The position numbers and the translations under genes were made by a program. Shown in pieces: positions 40,428 through 47,045 of a stretch of DNA of 64,000 nt. The stretch lies in NCBI RefSeq assembly GCF_050030965.1, contig NZ_CP188297.1, forward strand, positions 310,001 to 374,000, in the 5' to 3' direction. The notes beneath the pieces are model-generated. The model was not told where the DNA came from, did not search any database, and was given only the letters and a program-made list of their open reading frames with translations. This DNA is from Glutamicibacter sp002979865 (GTDB lineage: Bacteria; Actinomycetota; Actinomycetes; Actinomycetales; Micrococcaceae). Positions within the stretch are counted from its first letter, which is position 1; every line of letters starts with the position of its first letter.

Positions 40428-41941
40428 CAGAAGCGCGAAGATCCGCCAGCGCCGGAGAAGCTTCCGCCACCAGAGTATCCGCCGGAGACTCCGCCCGACG
40501 AGCTCGCTGCTTCACGCGACTCAGCCACTGCGCTGACGCCCGCGGAATATCCGTGGTGGTAGCCACCCACGCGCCAATACATCGATGCGGGATTCAAAAC
40601 GTCCAGGATGGTGCCGGAACGGCCGTCATATGCCCCGGATTCATAGCGGGATTTCTTCAATGCCGATTGCATGTCGGCCTTCTCTTCGGCACTTTCCGCA
40701 TACACTTCGATTTGAGCTTGGGCGAAGACATCCAGCTTTTCGGTCAATTCGGCACGCAACTCCGATAATCCATCGAGCGCTTGATCCACGGTGATCGATT
40801 CTTCCTTCAGCTGCACTGACAGTTCGCCGAGCTGCGTGGTTGCCATTTCCCGGTAGGAAGCCAAGGCGGCCGCGCTGCCCATCAATTCCGGCTCTACGTC
40901 GTTGAGCAACTCCCTGATCTCGTCGAGGTCCTCTTCTAGCGGCTCGGTCTGTGCATGCCACGCCTCTTCCCAGGATGCTGAACGGGTATAAAGCGCCGCC
41001 GCGGCGATGATGGCGTCATCGGTCAGGTCCAGGGACTGCGCTGTTTCCCGGAACTCCTTGGCGAAGCGAACGCCTTCGGAGCCGGACCGCTCCTTCTTGC
41101 CCGAGTCTTCCAGTGCCTGCTGCGCTGCAAAACAAGCACGGTATTTGGCCATGAACTTGGTGAAGCGCTGCTCCAGCTCGGCTGCATGCCCTGAAGCCGA
41201 CGGCAGCGTTCGAGCCGCCAATTCGGTTTCTTCCAGGTCCATCGTGACGTTGGTCAGGTGCAAGGTCCCCTGATGCAATTCTTCCGCGAAAGTTTTCCGA
41301 CGCGTTGACCGAGTGTGCAGTGCGACGCCGCCGATAATGGCAGCCACGAGGCCTCCGACGCCCGTGGATATCCACAAGGCCGGGTGCTGGTACCAGGGCC
41401 GATTCATGATCACGGCTGCCTGATCGGCTACCGCAATGACGCCGTCGGTCCACCGGGATAGATTGAAGTCGTCGTAGCCGGCTTCGTGGATGCTCTCCAT
41501 GGAGCTCTCTGAGACCTTGCGGTCTTCGCCGAAGTACGTGCCGATCTGTCCATCTCCTTCTCCTTCGATGGACAAGGTGATGATGAACAGGCCGTCGGCC
41601 CAGTAGTCGCCATAGTCTTCGGGCTTCCCTGATATCCATTCCGGATGGGATGACTTGGCGTATTCCAGCGTCTTGGTGTTGATGTCATCGGAGTATTCTC
41701 CGTTGCGGGCGTAGATTGCCACGTCCGTGGGCTCGTTGAAATCGAGCTCGTCCAGTGCATCACGCAGCCGCTGCTCATTGAGCTTGCCGGTGGAATCCTC
41801 GATGGTGACTGATTCCAGGTTCTGCCCGGCCACGACCTGCACACCGGTGGCAGCTTGCGCGGCAGGCAGGGCGCCAGCCAGCCCCAAGGAAAGTGCCGCT
41901 GCGGTACCGGCTAGTCGAATGCTCCGGGTTCGTGGGCCCAC
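40427..41941 (-). CDS. Secreted/membrane TPM-domain-like protein
   Basis: A 504-residue protein starting at GTG with AGAAGGAG upstream. Residues 1-31 are a signal peptide ending near LPAAQAATG. A TPM-like domain follows (SVTIEDSTGKLNEQRLRDAL, then YWADGLFIITLSIEGEG). One membrane span is PALWISTGVGGLVAAIIGGVA, then a long helical, acidic cytoplasmic region. The C-terminal tail is Gly/Ser-rich (SGGYSGGGSFSGAGGSSRF), typical of TPM/YgcG-type proteins. Resembles actinobacterial DUF5129-like proteins. Function unknown; coupling to the PPTase gene may reflect co-transcription only. Confidence 0.75.
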   Translation of the reverse strand: MGPRTRSIRLAGTAAALSLGLAGALPAAQAATGVQVVAGQNLESVTIEDSTGKLNEQRLRDALDELDFNEPTDVAIYARNGEYSDDINTKTLEYAKSSHPEWISGKPEDYGDYWADGLFIITLSIEGEGDGQIGTYFGEDRKVSESSMESIHEAGYDDFNLSRWTDGVIAVADQAAVIMNRPWYQHPALWISTGVGGLVAAIIGGVALHTRSTRRKTFAEELHQGTLHLTNVTMDLEETELAARTLPSASGHAAELEQRFTKFMAKYRACFAAQQALEDSGKKERSGSEGVRFAKEFRETAQSLDLTDDAIIAAAALYTRSASWEEAWHAQTEPLEEDLDEIRELLNDVEPELMGSAAALASYREMATTQLGELSVQLKEESITVDQALDGLSELRAELTEKLDVFAQAQIEVYAESAEEKADMQSALKKSRYESGAYDGRSGTILDVLNPASMYWRVGGYHHGYSAGVSAVAESREAASSSGGVSGGYSGGGSFSGAGGSSRF

Positions 41942-42235
41942 GATGCGTCTCCTTCTTTCGAGTTCCGGGTTATCTCCGGCTGATGGCCTTTCTCCTATCC
42001 TAGCGAGCCGGGGTGTGGCATCGATCATCCTTAAGACGGCTTTCGGCGCATTGGGGCCGCAACGCGCTTGTTCCAACCGGGATTCGCCGAAAAGTGATGG
42101 ATTCCTCAAGCAGGTGCATTGCATGCCTATTCATGCCTAATCAACGGATGGGAATCCTCCGGGCATGGGAGGAAAAAATGATCGATTGGTTTGAACTGGA
42201 CAGCACCGCACCAAATTCGGGGCTAAAATTGCAGA
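41942..42235. other. Divergent intergenic region, no gene seen
   Basis: Separates the TPM-like gene (minus) and the phosphoribosyltransferase gene (plus). It should contain promoters for both. An open frame continues upstream of the TPM start but lacks a signal-peptide-like character, so it was not used. Confidence 0.6.
42224..42229 (+). promoter_or_regulatory. -10-like hexamer at the phosphoribosyltransferase start
   Basis: TAAAAT ends exactly six bases before the ATG at 42236, so transcription would start at or next to the A of the start codon. No Shine-Dalgarno is present. Confidence 0.6.
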
Positions 42236-42757
42236 ATGACTAGCATTGACGATTCCGGGGCATCCGTCCTTTCAGAACCAGAGCGCGAGATCCTCACTTG
42301 GGACACCTTCGGTGAAGCTTCCCGCGAACTGGCACAGACCATTGTCGACGACGGCTTCGAGCCGGACATCGTTCTGGCAGTAGCACGAGGCGGCCTGCTG
42401 CTGGCCGGCTCGATTTCCTACGCTCTGGGCGTCAAGGCCTGCGGTGCGCTGAACGTGGAGTTCTACACCGGCATCGGCACCGTCCTGCCGGAGCCAGTGG
42501 TTCTTCCTCCAATGCTGGACGATGGCCACCTGCGCGACAAGAAGATCCTGATCGTTGACGATGTCTCCGACTCCGGCCGCACCCTTGAAAAGGTTGTCGA
42601 TCTGGTGTCCGCCTGGGGCGCCGAGGTCAAGACCGTCTGCCTGTACACCAAGCCGCGCACCATCATGGTCCCGGATTACGAATGGCGCCGCACCGACAAG
42701 TGGATTACCTTCCCATGGTCGGATCTGCCACCAGTTACCGCTGGCGCAGCCAAGTAA
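42236..42757 (+). CDS. Phosphoribosyltransferase (Gpt-like)
   Basis: A 173-residue type I phosphoribosyltransferase. The PRPP loop is KILIVDDVSDSGRTLEKV; an N-terminal strand-helix PDIVLAVARGGLLLAGSISY and the C-terminal WITFPW resemble xanthine/guanine phosphoribosyltransferases. The base cannot be assigned. The message is probably leaderless, and a strong intrinsic terminator follows 14 bases after the stop, so it is a monocistronic unit. Confidence 0.85.
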   Translation: MTSIDDSGASVLSEPEREILTWDTFGEASRELAQTIVDDGFEPDIVLAVARGGLLLAGSISYALGVKACGALNVEFYTGIGTVLPEPVVLPPMLDDGHLRDKKILIVDDVSDSGRTLEKVVDLVSAWGAEVKTVCLYTKPRTIMVPDYEWRRTDKWITFPWSDLPPVTAGAAK

Positions 42758-42771
42758 AGTATTTGAATTTC

Positions 42772-42812
42772 AGCAGGGAACGGCGAGCTTTCGCCGTTCC
42801 CTGCTTTTGTTT
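42772..42812 (+). terminator. Strong intrinsic terminator
   Basis: A perfect 15-bp stem AGCAGGGAACGGCGA / TCGCCGTTCCCTGCT with a four-base loop, followed by TTTGTTTT. Terminates the phosphoribosyltransferase gene. Confidence 0.95.
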
Positions 42813-42817
42813 TGAAG

Positions 42818-43291
42818 CTACTGCCGCGGGCGCAGGTCCAGGCTGAATCCGGGGCATTGCGGAAAGTCCCCGGTGAAGTCGGCTTCCATCCCGAAGGACT
42901 CGTAGAAGGCAATTGATTCGGGGGTGGCTTGCCAGTCCAAAATCATCGGAACCGTGCGTTGCCTAGCCCAGTGGAAAACTTCTTCAACCAGCTTCTTTCC
43001 GGTACCCGTGCGCCGGGCGGCAGGTGCCACAAATAAGTCATGCAATCGGCCAACGCTGAACGGGGCGCGCAGCCCCCGTCCGTAGTCCTGGGCCGCCGCA
43101 TAGCCCGATAGCCCCTGGACGGATTCGGCAACGCAGATGAACCAGCTGGAATCCTTTACCAGCGACTGGAAATTCTTTTCAAAGTCTTCTGCGTCCAGCC
43201 CTAAACTCGGCGTAAACAGACGCGCCAGACGGTAGATCTCCGCGGTATCGCCTGATCTGGCGCGACGAATGCTATTCGAAGTAGTACTCAT
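42818..43291 (-). CDS. GNAT-family N-acetyltransferase
   Basis: A 157-residue single GNAT domain. The acetyl-CoA motif A is LHDLFVAPAARRTGTGKKLV (R-x-x-G-x-G/K), followed by SIAFYESFGMEADF near the C-terminus. Substrate unknown. The divergent neighbour is another GNAT, 119 bases away. Both start codons have a -10-like hexamer six bases upstream and no Shine-Dalgarno. Confidence 0.87.
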   Translation of the reverse strand: MSTTSNSIRRARSGDTAEIYRLARLFTPSLGLDAEDFEKNFQSLVKDSSWFICVAESVQGLSGYAAAQDYGRGLRAPFSVGRLHDLFVAPAARRTGTGKKLVEEVFHWARQRTVPMILDWQATPESIAFYESFGMEADFTGDFPQCPGFSLDLRPRQ

Positions 43292-43297
43292 GCATCG

Positions 43298-43404
43298 ATC
43301 CTAGAAGCGTTTTCGGTGCGCCGCGTGCGCCCCATGAATTTTTCCCGTTCATTATCATCTTCCGGCAGCGCCTGGCGGAAGTCAGCGAAGCGAGGCCATA
43401 AGAT
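43298..43404. promoter_or_regulatory. Back-to-back leaderless-type promoters of two GNAT genes
   Basis: On the minus strand TAGGAT (43303-43298) is six bases before the ATG at 43291. On the plus strand TAAGAT (43399-43404) is six bases before the ATG at 43411. No Shine-Dalgarno is seen for either. Confidence 0.55.
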
Positions 43405-43410
43405 GTTGGC

Positions 43411-44394
43411 ATGCGAATTGGCAGCCTCAGCGTTTTCGACGACGACGCGCTTCGCGCTGCCAGCCGAATCGAGGCTGCCGCGAACGAGAAGGCCCGTCCT
43501 GGTTGGCAAGGAATCGGTGTCGAGGCTCGAATGCTCCAGTGGCGTGCCGCTGACGGATGGAGCAAGAACCTCCGCGGTGCTTGGGAAGGTTCTTCCTTAC
43601 TCGGCTTCTCGGCATCGATGACCCACCACTCCGCTCCCGACACGTCGTGGATCTATGTTTGGGTCGATCCCATCCACCAGTCGCGTTCCATCGGAAGCGC
43701 GCTAGTTTCCGCTGCTGAAGAGATTAGCCCTTCATCGGTGAAACGATTCGTCTCCAGCGCCTACCGCGGCACTTCCGCTGAACTTGGTGCCCTGGAACAG
43801 GAATTCGTTGCCCCGCTTGGCTACCACGTAGCTACTACTGAAACCGTGCTGGAGCTGGACCTTGATTCCTGGACTCCTTGGTGCCAAGGAGCCACTCGTG
43901 GCTACGAAGTTTCGACCCACGTCAACGGCGTTCCGGAGCACCTGCGAAAACAAGTTGGACAAATCAAGGGGCTCGTAGATGCGCAGGCTCCAAATGGCGA
44001 ATTAGGCTGGAGCGAGTCAGCGGTTTCCGCGGAAGAATACGCTCAGGAAATCACGCAATGGATCGCCCAAGGTTCCACGGCCATTGAATCCATTGCGCTG
44101 GACAAGCACGGTGACGTGGCTGCGTGGACCTGCCTTGTTGTTGCGCCGGCACCGGAGAGCCCTTCGAATATCGACGGGACGCTCGTTCTTCGCCAGCATC
44201 GAGGACATCAGCTCGGGACAGCGGTGAAGGCAGCTAGCCTGGACGCTGCCAAACGTCTGGGGACGATTCACCGGGTAAGAACAAGCAGCGACGACCAGAA
44301 TACTTGGATGCATGCGATCAATGAGAAAATCGGCTTTGTGCCGGTCGAGCATGAAGCGGTCTATCAAAAGAAATGCTCGCCTCTAGGCGGCTGA
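43411..44394 (+). CDS. Tandem-GNAT acetyltransferase
   Basis: A 327-residue protein with two GNAT-like halves. In the first, WVDPIHQSRSIGSALVSAAEE corresponds to motif A. In the second, TLVLRQHRGHQLGTAVKAAS is a clear acetyl-CoA loop, followed by INEKIGFVPVEHEAVYQKK. Double-GNAT architecture is shared with mycothiol synthase and several uncharacterised actinobacterial enzymes; similarity is not enough to call MshD. The 3' end overlaps the convergent gene's 3' end by 12 bases. Confidence 0.85.
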   Translation: MRIGSLSVFDDDALRAASRIEAAANEKARPGWQGIGVEARMLQWRAADGWSKNLRGAWEGSSLLGFSASMTHHSAPDTSWIYVWVDPIHQSRSIGSALVSAAEEISPSSVKRFVSSAYRGTSAELGALEQEFVAPLGYHVATTETVLELDLDSWTPWCQGATRGYEVSTHVNGVPEHLRKQVGQIKGLVDAQAPNGELGWSESAVSAEEYAQEITQWIAQGSTAIESIALDKHGDVAAWTCLVVAPAPESPSNIDGTLVLRQHRGHQLGTAVKAASLDAAKRLGTIHRVRTSSDDQNTWMHAINEKIGFVPVEHEAVYQKKCSPLGG

Positions 44395-45090
44395 TCCCTT
44401 TCCTTGCGGGCGAGCCGCAAATCGCAGCTCCAGCTGATGCAAGTACTTGCGTGGCAGGACCGCGGTCATGAGTGCGCCGCTAGGAAATTCCACCCCGGCC
44501 GCGTAGATGTACGGGTCGGTGTCGATCTCAGCACCTGCGGTTTTACTATCCTCAATCTGGACCTCTGCGTGGCCGTTGACCGTCTTCTCGGTCAACATCA
44601 TCGGCGGTATCGCCGACGATTCCTGAGGCAATCCGAGCTCCTGCCGAAATTGGTTGATAAGTACGTAGTTGGCATGATCAACCAGCGCTGCGGCCAACGG
44701 CTGAGCTGCTTCTGCATCACGCGTCCATGTAGTTCTTACGGCCTCATATAATTGCGGATAGTTCATGCGACGGACGTATTCTTCCAGCCACCGCGGCCGC
44801 TTGTACTGGTGAACGGAGCCAGGCACCACCCCTTCGACTGCACCTTGCTCCAAGCCACCCAGGAATTTCGATCGATCATCCGCAGCATCCCAAAGGGTGT
44901 AGCTGACAGTCACACTCATATCGCACAGACCATGGTCGTCATAGTTGTCTTGAATACTCAGGTATCCCGCATCGTCCAACAGTGGCTGTGCGCGCAGTCC
45001 CATTATCGCAACAGGCATGAGCTTGAGTTGTTCTGCTTGTGCCAAGCGTGGATCCGGCGTGGCCGCATCAACACGTCCATCCTTTCTCAT
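44383..45090 (-). CDS. Hypothetical protein, 235 residues
   Basis: No recognised family. It begins MRKDGRVDAATPDPRLAQAE, contains a beta-rich central section (CDMSVTVSYTLWDAADDRS) and an aromatic segment with EEYVRRMNYPQLYEAVRTTW. No signal peptide, membrane helix or catalytic motif is visible. AAAGG-like sequence lies before the ATG. The 3' end overlaps the convergent tandem-GNAT gene by 12 bases. Codon use looks ordinary for the window. Confidence 0.7.
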   Translation of the reverse strand: MRKDGRVDAATPDPRLAQAEQLKLMPVAIMGLRAQPLLDDAGYLSIQDNYDDHGLCDMSVTVSYTLWDAADDRSKFLGGLEQGAVEGVVPGSVHQYKRPRWLEEYVRRMNYPQLYEAVRTTWTRDAEAAQPLAAALVDHANYVLINQFRQELGLPQESSAIPPMMLTEKTVNGHAEVQIEDSKTAGAEIDTDPYIYAAGVEFPSGALMTAVLPRKYLHQLELRFAARPQGKGSAA

Positions 45091-45217
45091 GCCTTTAGCA
45101 TGCTCCGATATCTAGTTCTTGTCCATGAATGGGACCTCCAGATGGGCGTTCGGTGCAGGCTTAAATCACCCGAAATTCCAATCACGTCAGTTCCCAAAGG
45201 TCTGGCAGGATAGGGTC

Positions 45218-45490
45218 ATGGCCAATCCAGCGAAATCTCTCACCGAAGAAACCCTTGAAGTAATGAAAATGGCATTAGACCGCCGTGATGAAGTTTTTGC
45301 CATAGTGGATCAGGCTACAGACTGGGAAACTGCAATAGCTGATCTGGCTAATCTTTTCGGCGTTGATCAAGACCTCTGTGCATCAGTGATGAATTTGCAG
45401 ATCAGAAGCTGGTTGCCTTCATGGCGAGCTCGCGTCGATGAAGAATTGGAAAAACATGTGGCTACGCGCATACAGGGATCGGCCCCGTAA
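45218..45490 (+). CDS. Small hypothetical protein with a GyrA-like helical motif
   Basis: A 90-residue protein beginning MANPAKSLTEETLEVMKMAL. The segment LANLFGVDQDLCASVMNLQI faintly resembles the topoisomerase IIA tower-helix motif with its DLS..QA..VLDMQLR pattern, but no other topoisomerase part is present. The start has AGGATAGGG upstream. It lies before the TPR-like gene on the same strand, 32 bases away. Function unknown. Confidence 0.65.
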   Translation: MANPAKSLTEETLEVMKMALDRRDEVFAIVDQATDWETAIADLANLFGVDQDLCASVMNLQIRSWLPSWRARVDEELEKHVATRIQGSAP

Positions 45491-45522
45491 TTGGAAGAGT
45501 TTGAAAGGTTCGGAGCGCAAAT

Positions 45523-46122
45523 GTGGATTCGAACATGACTGCCAACTCGACAAGCAAAGAATCCGTTGCAGCGGAATATTCGATTGATCCACAGACGCTG
45601 CGTGAAATTGTTACCGACGTTTCAGCCGTGGAGGCAAGAATCCTCCATCTGGAAGAACTCGGGACACCAGGCGAAGCAGAACGCATCGGGTGGCTGAGAA
45701 TGACCGGGCGACTGGAAGAAGCCGAAGAGCTGGCATGGAGCTGCCTGCGTCGAAGCGGCTTTGCCAGCCAGGATTTCGCGAGCAGCAATGCACTGCCCTA
45801 TTCTGGCGTTGCTGCAGCGCTTCGCTTAGCCCATGTTCTGCATTGGCAGGGTCGTTTCGAACTCGCCCAGGCAATCTTTGAGTCAGCGCGAGCGTCTATT
45901 CAGAATAGGGACTGCTCCTCCGCTGCAGAGAAACACGTCGCCACCACCCTTGAAGCTTTTGCCCTGCAACACCATGGCAAGCTCTATTTCGACCGGGGCC
46001 TGATCGGCCAAGCCCTGGACTGTTTCCGCAGTTCCCTATCCCTAAGGCAGAGGCTGAACGCCTCTGAAGATCAACTCGCATCTTCGCGTCTGGCGATAGC
46101 AGCAGCGAAATCCCGCATCTAG
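45523..46122 (+). CDS. TPR-like hypothetical protein
   Basis: A 199-residue helical protein. Segments such as LRMTGRLEEAEELAWSCLRR, LHWQGRFELAQAIFESAR and YFDRGLIGQALDCFRSSLSL fit tetratricopeptide spacing (G/A at helix junctions). It could be a scaffold or regulator. The GTG start has GGAG seven bases upstream; an ATG four codons later is an alternative. No partner can be deduced. Confidence 0.7.
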   Translation: MDSNMTANSTSKESVAAEYSIDPQTLREIVTDVSAVEARILHLEELGTPGEAERIGWLRMTGRLEEAEELAWSCLRRSGFASQDFASSNALPYSGVAAALRLAHVLHWQGRFELAQAIFESARASIQNRDCSSAAEKHVATTLEAFALQHHGKLYFDRGLIGQALDCFRSSLSLRQRLNASEDQLASSRLAIAAAKSRI

Positions 46123-46191
46123 GGCTGGCCTTGTACCTTTTCGGGAAAGCTACGGCCAATGAAACAAGTTTGCGCGCGCTTCGTTCCCGCA

Positions 46192-46197
46192 TAGGCT
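46192..46197 (+). promoter_or_regulatory. -10 hexamer of a leaderless GNAT gene
   Basis: TAGGCT lies six bases before the ATG at 46204, with TTGCGC 16 bases further upstream as a possible -35. No Shine-Dalgarno. Confidence 0.55.
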
Positions 46198-46203
46198 GAA
46201 CCC

Positions 46204-46686
46204 ATGGGTCCTTCACTGCTGCTAACGCCAATGACCGAGGCGGATGCAGATTTCGTTGCGCGCCTGGCTGCAGACGAACGCGTCATGGCCCATATCGGCG
46301 ACGGAAGCACCTGGAGCCCGGAGCACACCGCGCAACGCGTGGAACATGCCCTGAGCAGTCCGGAGATCTCCTGGTTTATCGCGCGCCGCCAGAATTCTCC
46401 GGTTGGACTTTTCACCGCTACCGAACGCAGGTATGCCACCGAAATCGGCTATTGGATCGCCCCGGAATGCTGGGGCCAAGGCTTGGCGAAGGCAATAGTC
46501 AGCGAGGGGCTCGCGCAATTGCAGGAAACCGGTCGAAGCGCATTTATCGCTCGTGCCGATGCCTCGAATATCGCCTCGCTGAAAGTGCTTGCCCGTTACG
46601 GGTTCATCGCGCAGGCGAAGGAAGGCCCTGGGCTCATAACGTTGACACGGGTTCTTCCCACTGTACCGGTGCCGCCAGCCAGCTAG
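46204..46686 (+). CDS. GNAT-family N-acetyltransferase (RimJ/RimL-like)
   Basis: A 160-residue GNAT of the RimJ/RimL subgroup: it opens GPSLLLTPMTEADADFV, has EIGYWIAPECWGQGLAKAIV as acetyl-CoA motif and ends with ADASNIASLKVLARYGFIA. Such proteins acetylate N-termini, antibiotics or small amines; the target is unknown. Its stop overlaps the convergent small membrane gene by four bases. Confidence 0.87.
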   Translation: MGPSLLLTPMTEADADFVARLAADERVMAHIGDGSTWSPEHTAQRVEHALSSPEISWFIARRQNSPVGLFTATERRYATEIGYWIAPECWGQGLAKAIVSEGLAQLQETGRSAFIARADASNIASLKVLARYGFIAQAKEGPGLITLTRVLPTVPVPPAS

Positions 46687-46892
46687 GGCGTGTAGGTTTC
46701 CGATGGGCGGAGCCTATCGGGTGCTTCTTCCTCTACCGTAGCGCTCGGGGTCGCCGGTTCTTCGAGGTGGGTTCCGGCGCCACGCTGGATAAACAGCACC
46801 GCTGCCCAGCCTGCCGCGATGAGGACGGCAACGGCCAGGATCCCGAGGAAGAACACCAGCAGCACAGCACCGCATGACCGCAATCCCTTCAC
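46683..46892 (-). CDS. Small single-span membrane protein
   Basis: A 69-residue protein: short basic N-terminus (MKGLRSCG), one hydrophobic helix of about 22 residues (AVLLVFFLGILAVAVLIAAG), then a Thr/Pro/Glu-rich tail. Predicted N-in membrane topology. Four-base convergent overlap with the GNAT gene. No known function. Confidence 0.55.
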   Translation of the reverse strand: MKGLRSCGAVLLVFFLGILAVAVLIAAGWAAVLFIQRGAGTHLEEPATPSATVEEEAPDRLRPSETYTP

Positions 46893-46983
46893 TTCAAGCC
46901 TCTTCCCTCATCTAGTCGCCTTGTCGGGATATCCCAGATCAAGTGTAGTCCTCAACCTGTCCAACCCGGGCATGGCGACAAAG

Positions 46984-47029
46984 CAAAATGCCCTGCCGCT
47001 TCCCGATCATCAGGAGAGCAGCAGGGCAT
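46984..47029 (-). terminator. Intrinsic terminator of pheST
   Basis: ATGCCCTGC and GCAGGGCAT pair around a GC-containing loop, followed by TTTTG on the minus strand, 17 bases after the pheT stop. Confidence 0.85.
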
Positions 47030-47045
47030 CTGGCAGGCCAAAAGC

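Noticed and set aside
40427..42124. Longer N-terminus for the TPM-like protein from the ATG-type start at 42124
   Set aside because: The signal peptide begins after the GTG at 41941, which has a strong AGAAGGAG. The upstream 61 residues would bury the signal sequence.
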